Assembly: GCF_023283925.1 (NCBI RefSeq)
Contig: NZ_JAKIKX010000004.1
Span: 62,001 to 126,000 of the forward strand
Length of the DNA: 64,000 nucleotides
Reading direction: 5' to 3'
From: Shewanella marisflavi
GTDB lineage: Bacteria > Pseudomonadota > Gammaproteobacteria > Enterobacterales > Shewanellaceae
Part shown: positions 6,936 through 15,398 of the stretch, in pieces
Layout: every line of letters begins with the position of its first letter
Numbering within the stretch: position 1 is the stretch's first letter
Made by a program: the position numbers and the translations under genes
Notes under the pieces: model-generated
The model's database searches: none
What the model was told of the DNA's origin: nothing
Seen by the model: only the letters and a program-made list of their open reading frames with translations

Positions 6936-8327
6936 CTAGTCTTGGCGTATCATCTTAGCGACAAACATACCGTCGCTATCTGCCTGATAGGGCAGTACGG
7001 TCAGCATTGACGTCGCCTCGCCGGTAAAGGGATGAGTCAAGGTCTGCAGACTAAAATCAGTACGCTTCTTTAAGAAGGCTTCTACCACGGCCTGGTTTTC
7101 AGCTGGGCTGATAGAGCAGGTGGCATAGACCAGCGCGCCGCCGGGTTTTACTGCCTCACAGGCGCGACTTAAGATATCCAGTTGTAGGCTGGCCTTGTCC
7201 GTGATGGCGCTGACATCATCTAACCAGCGCATATCTGGGTTGCGACGCCAGGTGCCGGTGCAGCTGCAGGGGGCATCGACCAGTACGCCATCGAAGTGGC
7301 GAGCGGGTACCGGTAGGGCATCTGACAGCCAAGGCTGGGTGGTGATCCCTTTGAATTTGGCGCGTTTGGCGCGTTTGGCCAGTTCTTCGAGTGGCTTGCG
7401 ACGAATATCTGAGGCAATCACCTTGCCACTGGCCTGCTTATCTTGTTTTAGCATCAAGGAGCGCAGTTGCAGACTCTTGCCGCCGGCGCCGCTGCAGGCG
7501 TCCCACCAGATCTCATCGGCCTTTGGCGCGCAGATATTGCCTATCACCTGAGAGCCCAAGTCTTGGATCTCTACCTTTCCCTCACTATAGAGAGGCAGGG
7601 CATTGAGGTTGAGACTCTTGTGACCCAGGTTGATGGCATCGCTGAAAAAGTCGCTGCCGCTTGCCGTGATGCCTTGCTCGGCGAGTTGGGCTTGAGCCTT
7701 TGCTAGGGTGATCCCTTGCAGACGGCCCCAGATAGGCGGACGGCTACACAGGGATTCAACCAGCTGTTGGCGCATCTCTGGTGAAGCAGGAAAGTGTGCC
7801 CAAAACCAGTCGGGTGCCAGGTCGTCAAATGCAAATGCTTGGCCGGGAATAGAAGTTTCAAGCAGGGCCTGTTTTTCTGTCAAATTACTGTCGGGCTTTA
7901 ACTGGCCAAGCTCAGCTAAGCCGCTAAAACCGCGCCATGCCTGAATGATCTCCTGCCAGCCGTGGGATTCAAGGGTGGCGGTCAGTGCGAGCTGGGCAAA
8001 CCAGTGTTGGGTGGCGTCTTGCTGAGGCAAGCCTTTAAGCCAACCATGCCAGCGAAACAAGCCAAACAGGCTCTCGCGGATCACTCGTCTGTCTTTCGAG
8101 CCATGTTTCTTATGGGCGCGAAAATAATCGGCCAGAATACGATCCCCTGGCAGTTTGCTGTTCAGCGTCTCACAAAATAGGTGATGTATGGTCAGGCTAT
8201 AACTTAGGGCGCGTTTTTCGGCGCCGCTTTGGGCGTCCACCGCCTGATGCAGCGCTTCACCCGATAGGCTGGCAATGGCCAGGTGGGTGGCTGGTGGTGT
8301 GTTTGTCGAAGATGTGGAGTCGCCCAT
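6936..8327 (-). CDS. NOL1/NOP2/Sun-family RNA (cytosine-5)-methyltransferase
   Basis: A 463-residue SAM-dependent RNA m5C methyltransferase. The SAM site is DACSGAGGKSLQL (about 277-289). The two catalytic cysteines lie in DAPCSCTGTW (C354) and YATCSISPAENQ (C404, the nucleophile). The N-terminal half (1-200) is helical and may bind RNA, in the manner of the RsmB NusB-like domain, though it diverges from RsmB. The likely substrate is 16S or 23S rRNA; the exact position cannot be read from the sequence. A run KRAKRAKF follows the SAM domain core. Confidence 0.88.
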   Translation of the reverse strand: MGDSTSSTNTPPATHLAIASLSGEALHQAVDAQSGAEKRALSYSLTIHHLFCETLNSKLPGDRILADYFRAHKKHGSKDRRVIRESLFGLFRWHGWLKGLPQQDATQHWFAQLALTATLESHGWQEIIQAWRGFSGLAELGQLKPDSNLTEKQALLETSIPGQAFAFDDLAPDWFWAHFPASPEMRQQLVESLCSRPPIWGRLQGITLAKAQAQLAEQGITASGSDFFSDAINLGHKSLNLNALPLYSEGKVEIQDLGSQVIGNICAPKADEIWWDACSGAGGKSLQLRSLMLKQDKQASGKVIASDIRRKPLEELAKRAKRAKFKGITTQPWLSDALPVPARHFDGVLVDAPCSCTGTWRRNPDMRWLDDVSAITDKASLQLDILSRACEAVKPGGALVYATCSISPAENQAVVEAFLKKRTDFSLQTLTHPFTGEATSMLTVLPYQADSDGMFVAKMIRQD

Positions 8328-8680
8328 GAATATACGCCTAAGCTAAGATCTATTACTAAGGGCGCAAGTGTACCAGAAGTCGGCCTATTTGCTATCACCA
8401 AGGTGGTTGCTGACTTCTTAAGATAAGGGGCTCAGGCCTTCATCTTGCTCAAGCATTTTTTCATCTTGTTTGACGCTGTTAATTTCGACTGTCGGTGATC
8501 CTTGAGCCCTATTGCCTTCTCAAAGTCTAAGCCAAGGCGGTGGATGATTTATCGCCGTGCTCAGCCTTTGTCATTAGTGCAAAAGCAGAGCAAGTGATAA
8601 GCTAGTATTGCTTTTTTTCTAATTGGGGCATGAGTCTGGAAATTTTTTCTGGTATGGTGCGGCTGAAACGAGAGGAGATT
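8328..8680. other. gene-free spacer between methyltransferase and marR
   Basis: About 350 bp separating two divergent genes. No open frame or strong hairpin was seen. It should hold both promoters; a T/A-rich stretch at 8605-8625 lies before the marR start. Confidence 0.4.
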
Positions 8681-9157
8681 ATGGAAAAGTACGAACAACT
8701 ACTGATTTCGCTGCGCCGCGTGATCCGCGCCATCGATATACATTCTCGGCAGCTCAATAAGCAATCAGGTCTTACCGGGCCCCAGCTGATGGTGATGCAG
8801 ACTATTGCCGCCTATGATCGCCCGCTAGCCAAGGAGATCGCCCAGGAAGTGGCGCTGAGTCCGGCTACGGTTGCCACCATTATCGACCGTCTCGAGGCAC
8901 GAAACTTGGTGGTGAGAACCCGCAGCGAGTCAGATAAGCGCAAGTGGCATCTGTCGCTCAGTGAGGCTGGTATCGAGATTTTAAGGGCAGCCCCTAAGCC
9001 GCTTCAGGAACATTTTATCAAGCGTTATCAAAACCTTGAAGATTGGGAGCAGAGCCAGTTACTTTCAGCCGTTGAACGTATTGCCTCTATGATGGATGCC
9101 CAAGAGCTAGATGCCGCCCCTGTGTTGTTAGTTGGGCAGATCCAGGCGGAAGAGTAA
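8681..9157 (+). CDS. MarR family transcriptional regulator
   Basis: A 158-residue winged-helix regulator. The start at MEKYEQL is preferred because GAGAGGAG lies just upstream; an in-frame ATG at 8630 has no site. The HTH and wing span about residues 35-100 (LAKEIAQEVALSPATVATII, then VVRTRSESDKRKWHLSLS). Flanking helices form the usual MarR dimer interface. Its stop codon abuts the GTG start of the patatin gene with no gap, so the two are translationally coupled. It probably senses a small ligand and controls its own operon. Confidence 0.9.
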   Translation: MEKYEQLLISLRRVIRAIDIHSRQLNKQSGLTGPQLMVMQTIAAYDRPLAKEIAQEVALSPATVATIIDRLEARNLVVRTRSESDKRKWHLSLSEAGIEILRAAPKPLQEHFIKRYQNLEDWEQSQLLSAVERIASMMDAQELDAAPVLLVGQIQAEE

Positions 9158-10108
9158 GTGGCTAGCGCAGATTCTCCATCGCTTCATGCGCCTGAGCAGC
9201 ACAGAACAACGGGTCACAATAGTGATGTGTACGCTGGCGAGCGAAAGATAGATAACTGCGCCTTGGTATTGGAAGGTGGCGGGCTGCGCGCCATCTACAC
9301 CGCGGGTGTGCTCGATGCCTTTTTACAGGCTGGGCTTCATTTTCAGTACTTGGTGGGCGTGTCGGCTGGTGCTATTTATCCTGCCTCTTATCTTTCACGC
9401 CAACAGGGTCGTAACCTGACCATTCAACAAAATTTTCTTGCCGATAAGCGCTATATGGGGCTTAAGCATCTGCTGCGCACCGGCAACTATGTGAACACAG
9501 ATTTTACCTATCGTCGCATGGCCCATGAGTTAGTGCCCTATGATTTTGACGCCTTTGCTCACAGTGAGGCTGAGTTTAAGGTGGGCGCCTTTAACTGCCT
9601 CACTGGCGAAACTGACTTTTTTGGCATGAGTGACTTTAGCGATCATGACACCTTATTAGAGGTGCTTATTGCCTCAAGCAGCCTGCCTTTTATCTCAAGA
9701 CCGACCTGGCTCAAGGGAACGCCCTATCTCGACGGTGGTATAGGCGCGCCGATCCCCTTGGCACAGGCTCGTAAAGATGGTTTCAAGCGCCAGGTGGTGA
9801 TCCTGACCCAGGAGCAGGACTATCGAAAATCGGCCTTTAAGGCCAAATGGCTGGCTAAGCGTCTCTATCGTCGCTATCCCAAGGTGGCCAATGCCCTGAT
9901 TGAACGTCACAATACTTACAATCGGGCGCTCGATGAGTTGGCACAGGCGCAAGCTGACGGCACGGCTTTGGTATTGCAGCCCGCGACGCCCCTTGGGCTG
10001 TCTCGTCTTGAGCGGGATGTGACTAAGGTAGAGGCCGTTTACCGCCGCGGTCTTCGAGAGGGTGAAGCCTTTATCCCTCAGCTGATGGCGTTTATCGCTA
10101 ACACCTAG
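9158..10108 (+). CDS. patatin-like phospholipase, YjjU/RssA type
   Basis: A 316-residue serine lipase-family protein. The oxyanion loop LEGGGLRAIY (about 40-50), the nucleophile elbow GVSAG and the catalytic aspartate in YLDGGIGAP are all intact, so a Ser-Asp dyad is present. The family hydrolyses phospholipid or other lipid esters. A GTG start directly follows the marR stop; about 30 N-terminal residues before the domain are poorly structured, so a later start is possible. No signal peptide, so probably cytoplasmic. Expression is likely controlled by the MarR protein in the same operon. Confidence 0.87.
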   Translation: MASADSPSLHAPEQHRTTGHNSDVYAGERKIDNCALVLEGGGLRAIYTAGVLDAFLQAGLHFQYLVGVSAGAIYPASYLSRQQGRNLTIQQNFLADKRYMGLKHLLRTGNYVNTDFTYRRMAHELVPYDFDAFAHSEAEFKVGAFNCLTGETDFFGMSDFSDHDTLLEVLIASSSLPFISRPTWLKGTPYLDGGIGAPIPLAQARKDGFKRQVVILTQEQDYRKSAFKAKWLAKRLYRRYPKVANALIERHNTYNRALDELAQAQADGTALVLQPATPLGLSRLERDVTKVEAVYRRGLREGEAFIPQLMAFIANT

Positions 10109-10114
10109 CACCTA

Positions 10115-10144
10115 GCTACGAGCTACGAGCTACGAGCTACGAGC
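10115..10144. repeat. 7-bp tandem repeat, 4.3 copies
   Basis: GCTACGA repeated four times plus two bases, starting six bases past the patatin stop. Seven is not a coding period issue here because it is intergenic. It is a candidate variable-number locus. Confidence 0.85.
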
Positions 10145-10371
10145 ATCTTGCACGAGTTCCATATTGTCCTGCCACGTAAGGCGCAATCTTTCCTGCAAGC
10201 GGCAAGCTCAATCAATATAGCCGCAATCTATCCCTTAACCTTGGTATTAATCAGCTCTGGTGCTTTAGTCGCATTGGCATTGATTTAGGTTGACCTTTGG
10301 CTGTTTTACAAGCAACTTAAACAGCTGTTTTATTAAAGTATCAATTTAATCATGATGTTAAAGGAGTCCCC

Positions 10372-10755
10372 ATGGATAAGGCCAAATACGATCAAGGGTT
10401 AGCCATCAGGCGCGAGGTGATGGGCGATAGCTTTGTAGACAAGGCGCTGTCATCGGCCAGCGATTTTACCCAGCCACTACAAGAGTTGGTGACCCGCAAC
10501 GCCTGGGGAGAAGTGTGGGCCAGAGAGGGGCTCGACAGGCGAACCCGTAGCCTGATCACCATAGCCACCCTTGCGGCGCTCAAGGCATCTACCGAACTCA
10601 AGGGGCATGTACGCGGCGCACTGCGTAACGGCTGCACCGTCGAGGAGATCCAAGAGGTGTTGCTGCACTCCACCGTTTACTGCGGCATGCCGGCGGGCGT
10701 CGAGGCGTTTCGCGCGGCGAATGAGGTGATAGCCGAGTGGGAAGGGGAGTCATAA
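10372..10755 (+). CDS. carboxymuconolactone decarboxylase family protein (PcaC-like)
   Basis: A 127-residue all-helical protein of the CMD/AhpD superfamily, closest in pattern to 4-carboxymuconolactone decarboxylase (RRTRSLITIATLAAL, then GHVRGALRNGCTVEEIQE). It lacks the CxxC redox pair of AhpD, which favours a decarboxylase-type or unknown role. No other protocatechuate-pathway genes are nearby, so it may act alone. AAGGAG lies upstream of the ATG, and a terminator overlaps the stop. Confidence 0.85.
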   Translation: MDKAKYDQGLAIRREVMGDSFVDKALSSASDFTQPLQELVTRNAWGEVWAREGLDRRTRSLITIATLAALKASTELKGHVRGALRNGCTVEEIQEVLLHSTVYCGMPAGVEAFRAANEVIAEWEGES

Positions 10756-10773
10756 GGGGACTCTTCCCCTTTT
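10754..10773 (+). terminator. terminator of the PcaC-like gene
   Basis: 7-bp stem AAGGGGA/TCCCCTT (10754-10760, 10765-10771), 4-base loop, then TTTG; the stem overlaps the TAA stop codon. Confidence 0.65.
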
Positions 10774-10864
10774 GTTTCTGTTTTTTGCGATTACCGGGGT
10801 TGTTGTTTGAAGGGGGGTTGAAGGTTGTACCTTAATGTTAGTTAATTGCTTGCAGCAGGCTTTT

Positions 10865-10953
10865 GTGCAGATACTGCTGTGACACGCTGTGCGCCATCCC
10901 TGGCCGCTCTGCGGTTTCATCCCTGAAACCGAAGGTCACAGCCGTATCTACAC
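10865..10953. repeat. nested long inverted repeat, REP/MITE-like
   Basis: Outer arms 10865-10883 and 10935-10953 pair at 17 of 19 positions. Inside, 10912-10919 pairs perfectly with 10924-10931 around TCCC. The whole 89 bp would fold into a long two-level hairpin. It lies in a gene-free stretch (10756-11289) before the cassette-like gene. There is no transposase nearby. Confidence 0.6.
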
Positions 10954-11224
10954 TTGGTATTTAACGCTTCTTCGATTGGAGCAGATCCGGGAAAGTGGGC
11001 TCAAGCCACTATTCTTGTTAGTAAAACTCTTTAATTAAATGTGACATGACATGTTGAATGCCAGCCAGAAGATAGATTAAAGTATCACCAATTACGGACA
11101 GAGCTAGGCCAACTCGAATCAAACATCGACTACGCCATTCAGGGAATGAAAAAGCCAACCACATGCGCCAATCTCCTCCTTTAGTAGATTACTCTGACCC
11201 TACTTATTTACATGCTTGGTCTCC

Positions 11225-11254
11225 TACCTTACAAGGTAGCGTACCTTGCAAGGT
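11225..11254. promoter_or_regulatory. two near-identical palindromes upstream of the cassette gene
   Basis: ACCTTACAAGGT (11226-11237) and the perfect palindrome ACCTTGCAAGGT (11243-11254) are centred 17 bp apart, ending 35 bp before the start codon. The pair looks like a double operator; no regulator is evident. Confidence 0.4.
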
Positions 11255-11289
11255 CTCACTAATAAGTTTTTATATGGAAAGGAGAATTT

Positions 11290-11814
11290 ATGCCAGATAG
11301 AAGTTTTGAAGCATGGAAAAGCTGGAAACAAGCACAACAAAAGTTTGATTATTATATTGTTGCTCTTGGTAGCGCATTGTTTGCATATTTAGGTGCTAGT
11401 TTCAAAGTTGAGCATTCCTTAAATTGGGCATATTGTCTGGAGCTACTTTCCTTAACCTCCATTACTGTATCAATCTTATTCGGTATTCTTCGCATTCAAT
11501 CTGATTTATCTATTCAGTCCATTGACTATAGGAAAACGTACGCGAATGAGCATCTAGATATAGCGAATAAGGTCATTACATCAAATGGACGAGCAATAGA
11601 CGGTGCGACAGGCAATTTCATACCAACAGAAGATGCAAAAAAAAGACAAATAGACTTAACTAAATTTATTGAAAGCGCTGATAATTCTTTAAAAACTCTA
11701 GGTAGCAGTTCGGAGCGCTTTTTTAATATCAGAAATATCGCATTATTCCTAGGATTTTTATTATTGTTGTCATCCAAGGCAGCTGTACTGTGGAATTATC
11801 AAGCAACCATATAA
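11290..11814 (+). CDS. low-GC hypothetical membrane protein, probable integron-type cassette gene
   Basis: A 174-residue protein of unrecognised family. Membrane segments are visible at about 24-40, 48-68 and 148-166, with a soluble loop between the second and third. AAAGGAG is well placed before the ATG. The gene is clearly more AT-rich than its neighbours, and its stop codon falls inside the left end of an attC-like palindrome (11809-11922). Both points suggest acquisition as a mobile gene cassette. Shape (two TM, cytoplasmic loop, one TM) resembles SLATT-type membrane proteins linked to phage defence, but no decisive motif was seen. Confidence 0.65.
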   Translation: MPDRSFEAWKSWKQAQQKFDYYIVALGSALFAYLGASFKVEHSLNWAYCLELLSLTSITVSILFGILRIQSDLSIQSIDYRKTYANEHLDIANKVITSNGRAIDGATGNFIPTEDAKKRQIDLTKFIESADNSLKTLGSSSERFFNIRNIALFLGFLLLLSSKAAVLWNYQATI

Positions 11815-11922
11815 CTATCACATTAAGTCGCTCGCAGGGTCGCTGGGACAGTAATACATGGGCTCTGTCGCTTCGCTCGGATTTTAGCCCATGTGTTACT
11901 GCCCCTTATGTGGGTGTTAATT
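11809..11922 (+). repeat. attC-like recombination site
   Basis: 114 bp of imperfect palindrome. The left end ATATAAC-TATCACATTAAG pairs with the right end CCTTATGTGGGTGTTAAT, and GGGACAGTAATACATGGGCT pairs with AGCCCATGTGTTACTGCCCC around a central spacer. The left arm has about 17 extra bases. Ends resemble RYYYAAC and GTTRRRY imperfectly. Size, position at a stop codon and GCCCCTTA-type right arm are typical of integron attC sites. No integrase lies in the window. Confidence 0.6.
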
Positions 11923-11989
11923 GGGGGCGAGCTTGAGCTTTGGCTTGGGCTCGCCTTGTTTGTTTTAGCCCTTTAGGACTGATGCTGTG

Positions 11990-12625
11990 TTAGCCGTTGA
12001 CGGCGATGATGGAGGGGCGTTGTTCCATCTTGGCGAGCCAGGCGGTGAGGTGGGGTTGGTCGTCGCTTGGGGTGATCTCTAGGTGTTTGATGAAGCTCAT
12101 CATTACGTAAGCGGTGATGTCGGCGATGGAGAATTGCTGGCCGGCGATAAAAGGCTGCTCGCTGAGCTGTTTCTCAAGCGTGGGTAGAAATTCTATTACG
12201 CGCTGGCGGGATTCTTGGCCCCAGGCCTCGACGCAGCGCTCTCTGTCTTCATATATCTTGGTGATGTTTCTAAAGGCCTGGAAGGCGACGAACAGGCCTT
12301 GCAACTCACTGATCCGTTGCCACATCTCAATCTGGGCCTTCTCTAGCGCCGTATCGCCAAACAGCGAGTGTGCTGGTGCAGTGATTTCGTCGAAGTAGCG
12401 GCAGATAGCAACCGATTCACATAGGGTCTGACCGTCGTCGAGTTCCAGCACCGGAATGCGGCCATTGACACTGATGGCCTTGAACTCATCACTTAGGTTG
12501 TCACCGGCGCGCAGGTTAAGACTCACGCGCTCAAGACCTATCTCTTGTTCGTTTAGACCAAGTTCCTTAAGGAAGATATTGACGCGTCTGGCGCTGGGGG
12601 TCATGGCTAATTCGTAGAGTTTCAT
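11990..12625 (-). CDS. glutathione S-transferase
   Basis: A 211-residue GST with a thioredoxin-fold N domain (1-80; MTPSARRVNIFLKELGL for the active-site region and CESVAICRYF for glutathione contact) and an all-helical C domain (about 90-205). Likely role is glutathione conjugation or reduction of electrophiles. It is cytoplasmic. It is divergent from a TetR gene, and two palindromic sites lie just upstream of its start, so induction by the TetR ligand is probable. Confidence 0.9.
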   Translation of the reverse strand: MKLYELAMTPSARRVNIFLKELGLNEQEIGLERVSLNLRAGDNLSDEFKAISVNGRIPVLELDDGQTLCESVAICRYFDEITAPAHSLFGDTALEKAQIEMWQRISELQGLFVAFQAFRNITKIYEDRERCVEAWGQESRQRVIEFLPTLEKQLSEQPFIAGQQFSIADITAYVMMSFIKHLEITPSDDQPHLTAWLAKMEQRPSIIAVNG

Positions 12626-12688
12626 CTATCCCTCTCTGACTCTTGTGGAAGTTGTTGTGGTGGCCTCAGTTGAAGGTTTTTGCTTTAA

Positions 12689-12739
12689 CTGAACGCTCGT
12701 TTAGAATAGAATCTAATTCATAACTGAACGTTCGGTCAA
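12689..12739. promoter_or_regulatory. two TetR-type operators in the GST/tetR intergenic region
   Basis: CTGAACGCTCGTTTAG (12689-12704) and CTGAACGTTCGGTCAA (12724-12739) are near-palindromes sharing CTGAACGYTCG, 35 bp apart. They lie 64-114 bp upstream of the GST start and fit sites for the divergent TetR protein. Confidence 0.6.
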
Positions 12740-12764
12740 GAAACTTGTTGCGAACGCTTAACTA

Positions 12765-13029
12765 GGGTCTGTTGAACTTTTGCGTTCATTTTTTGCAGCA
12801 TTCTGTATCGATTTTATACAAGGCAGAGCGATTGCAGTGTAGTGTGCTACATCAATGAGCGATAACGCAGTAGAAAAATGATACAGACGCTGCCCGAAGG
12901 GTTCGTCTTGAGTACGTTCAACTTTTTGTTACTCGGCTTTTATATAGAATTACTATACCTCAAGCCTGGTGCCTCAATTTGAACGTACTCAATTAGAACA
13001 AAATTTGTTCTCAAAAGATAAACAGACCC
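12765..13029. mobile_element. MITE-like non-coding element between operators and tetR
   Basis: 265 bp with terminal inverted repeats GGGTCTGTT/AACAGACCC flanked by TA on each side, as expected for a TA target duplication. Inside is a perfect 14-bp inverted repeat TTGAGTACGTTCAA (12908-12921, 12979-12992). No reading frame of note. It separates the two TetR operators from the tetR start by almost 300 bp. Confidence 0.65.
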
Positions 13030-13053
13030 TATAAACTCAGAGCAAAATCATCT

Positions 13054-13653
13054 ATGGCAAGAAGTTGTAATTTTGATAGGCAGGAGAAGCTGATAGCGGC
13101 CATGGAGCTGTTCTGGCAGAAGGGTTATGCCGATACTTCGGTCGCGGATCTGGTCGAGCACCTTAAGATCAATCGTTTTAGCCTGTATAACAGCTTCGGC
13201 GATAAGCTTAGCCTGTACCGTGAGGCGCTGGGCTACTATTTCGATAACCACGCTATGCCTAACCTTTCACCGCTGCTGGCCGAAGAGGCGGGCCTAGACG
13301 AGATAGTGACCTACCTTGAAGCCTTTATCGTCAAGCAATCGACCCAGCCTTTTGGCTGCTTCTTGCAAAATGCCGTGCTGGAAAAATACCTCAGCGATGA
13401 GGTTGTGCAGGGGATCTGCGCTCGCTTGTTTGATGAGTTGCACCAGACGTTTGAGCGTGTGCTCGGCGCCGCACAGCAAAGGGGTGAGTTAGTGGCCAGC
13501 GCCCAAAGTGCGCAGCTGGCCAGCTTTCTGGTGATGCAGATGCAAGGAATACGCGTGCTGGGCAAGGCCAGGCAACAGGCGCGTATTGCCCAAGCGCGTG
13601 AGGTGCTACTGAGCTATCTTCATTCGCTTAAATCGAACACAGCTGTCATCTAA
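13054..13653 (+). CDS. TetR/AcrR family transcriptional repressor
   Basis: A 199-residue regulator. The N-terminal HTH spans about 8-55 (AMELFWQKGYADTSVADLVE, INRFSLYNSFGDK). The C domain resembles the TetR_C type found with oxidoreductase and GST genes, with a conserved-looking GCFLQNA segment. It is divergent from the GST gene, which is its likely target. A MITE-like element sits where its promoter should be, ending 24 bp before the ATG, so present-day expression may start inside the element. No clear ribosome site beyond AGCAAAATC is seen. Confidence 0.9.
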   Translation: MARSCNFDRQEKLIAAMELFWQKGYADTSVADLVEHLKINRFSLYNSFGDKLSLYREALGYYFDNHAMPNLSPLLAEEAGLDEIVTYLEAFIVKQSTQPFGCFLQNAVLEKYLSDEVVQGICARLFDELHQTFERVLGAAQQRGELVASAQSAQLASFLVMQMQGIRVLGKARQQARIAQAREVLLSYLHSLKSNTAVI

Positions 13654-13659
13654 GGCCGA

Positions 13660-14529
13660 TTATTTGGCACCTTTAATCAGAGGGATGCCGTTGGTGCCGA
13701 CCGGAATATAGACAGTGGTATGGTTGGGCGAGTCGGCCATCTTCAACTGAGCATTAATCGCCTCGTGCTGCAGATAGTTAGGCGTTAGCGTCTCGTTGAT
13801 GATCTGCTGCGCCTTGGCTATCCCCTTGGCCTCTTCGATACGGATCTCCGCATCCTTCTGGGCGATCTCTTTCTGGGTTTCTTTCTCCGACAATAGCTGC
13901 TGGGCGGCGAGTTTTTTCTCAACCGCGATAGCGACTATGTCGGGGTAGTTGATGTTACCGACAATCACATTGTTGAGCTGGAAGGGTGACGTCTTGAGGT
14001 AGCCGTTGAGTTTGACCGATACTGCCTCGGCGATCTCCGAGCGGTTCTCTTTTAGCGCCACACTGTCATAACGCTGCACCTCGTCACGTACATAGGTACG
14101 GAAGGTCTCGCGCACGAAGCGGACATACCAGTTTTCAGCGCCATATTTTTCCACCACCTCTTTTACCGTGCCTGATTTGATGGCGATCACCGCATGAAAG
14201 TTAAAGCTGATATTGAGATCGTCCTTGGCGAGGATCTTAAAGTTTTCCGTGTAGGTGTTGGGGCGCATATCTATGTTGATCACCTCGTTGCGCCACAATG
14301 ATACCCCATAGTTGCTTGGGCCAATCAGGGTGCCGCGATAGCCACCAGCGCCAAAGATACGCGGTTTCTCAAACACATAGCCCTCTTCTCCCGCAGGGGT
14401 GTTGGGGTTGGTACAGCCCGTTAGGCCTGTGGCCAGAGGCAGTACGATAATCAGCGGCGCAATAAATTTTAAGCCTTTGGCGTTAAAGCCTTGCGGGGTA
14501 AATAGCTTGTTGGGTTTGCGGTTAAACAT
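13660..14529 (-). CDS. SPFH/band-7 (prohibitin-like) lipoprotein
   Basis: A 289-residue SPFH protein. A basic N terminus and hydrophobic segment lead to LTGC (about residues 36-39), a lipobox, so the mature form may be membrane-anchored through C39; the leader is longer than usual for a lipoprotein. The band-7 domain covers about 45-210, followed by a charged coiled coil (KEIAQKDAEIRIEEAKGIAK). Relatives form large membrane rings that scaffold proteases or membrane domains. It lies 12 bp downstream of the DUF2461 gene on the same strand, so they are probably co-transcribed. Confidence 0.82.
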   Translation of the reverse strand: MFNRKPNKLFTPQGFNAKGLKFIAPLIIVLPLATGLTGCTNPNTPAGEEGYVFEKPRIFGAGGYRGTLIGPSNYGVSLWRNEVINIDMRPNTYTENFKILAKDDLNISFNFHAVIAIKSGTVKEVVEKYGAENWYVRFVRETFRTYVRDEVQRYDSVALKENRSEIAEAVSVKLNGYLKTSPFQLNNVIVGNINYPDIVAIAVEKKLAAQQLLSEKETQKEIAQKDAEIRIEEAKGIAKAQQIINETLTPNYLQHEAINAQLKMADSPNHTTVYIPVGTNGIPLIKGAK

Positions 14530-14541
14530 TAAAAGTCCTTT

Positions 14542-15240
14542 TTAATAATCAAGATCCAGGGCAAAACAGAGGTAGCCCATCAGTTTATTGACCTGGCTAA
14601 ATTGCTCGGCGCACCAGGTATCGAAATGGTTAGCAAACAGCTGCTGTGGGTCGAGCGGTTTGATAGCGATAAAGTCTTTGCGTTTAAGCTCGTCTAGCAT
14701 GGGGTGGTGCTTGTCATAGCCTTTGGGTGGGCGCTGCAGGCTATCCCCCTCCATGACAAAGCCTGCAGCGCTGAGCTGTTTAAGCGCTTGTTTGTAGGCA
14801 TTAGGGTTGTCGTCGATGCAGCTGCGAATTTGGCTTAGCGCCTTGCTGTCGGGGTGCCAGATCCCGGCGCCGAGAAAGCAGCCGTCATTGGCGATATGCA
14901 AATAAAGTCCGGGAGCGTGTACATCTTTGCCCTGAAAATGGCGAAACTGTATGCCGACGTTAACCTTATAGGGGGTCTTATCCTTGCTAAAACGGGCATC
15001 ACGCTGAGGACGCATCAGGCTACCGCCAACCTTCTTAGGCTCGGCAGTCAGCCGCGGCGAGAGCTGCTTGATATGAGGCGCCATAGCATCGATAAACTTG
15101 AGTGCGGGAGTGCGTACCTTAGCCTCATACTCGGCTTGATGGGTCTTGAACCATTCGCGCTCGTTATTGCTTGCCAGCTTGGCGAGAAAATCGAGACAAT
15201 CCGGGCTAAATAGCGCTTCCTTGGGGGCTGATGTGGTCAT
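14542..15240 (-). CDS. DUF2461 family protein
   Basis: A 232-residue protein of the DUF2461/TIGR02453 family, function unknown. Family hallmarks seen are LAKLASNNEREWFKTHQAEY near the N terminus, MRPQRDARFSKDKTPYK in the middle and YLHIANDGCFLGAGIWHPD. It has no signal peptide. It precedes the SPFH gene by 12 bp on the same strand. Confidence 0.85.
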   Translation of the reverse strand: MTTSAPKEALFSPDCLDFLAKLASNNEREWFKTHQAEYEAKVRTPALKFIDAMAPHIKQLSPRLTAEPKKVGGSLMRPQRDARFSKDKTPYKVNVGIQFRHFQGKDVHAPGLYLHIANDGCFLGAGIWHPDSKALSQIRSCIDDNPNAYKQALKQLSAAGFVMEGDSLQRPPKGYDKHHPMLDELKRKDFIAIKPLDPQQLFANHFDTWCAEQFSQVNKLMGYLCFALDLDY

Positions 15241-15398
15241 AATCTATCTAATAAAAATCAATATCTTGAATAAATTACCATAATAGTTCCTTAGAGTGTT
15301 AATACCGCTTGCTGAGGAATAAGGTCACTCGTTATAAAGCGCGATAGCTATGCTATAGTGCTCGCAGCCATGATTGACTGTGATGACAGGAAGAAGAG

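Noticed and set aside
11040..11195. Protein-like stretch (ELGQLESNIDYAIQGMKKP) in the spacer before the cassette gene
   Set aside because: It has no start codon or family match and is only about 45 codons; it may be a gene relic but there is not enough to call.
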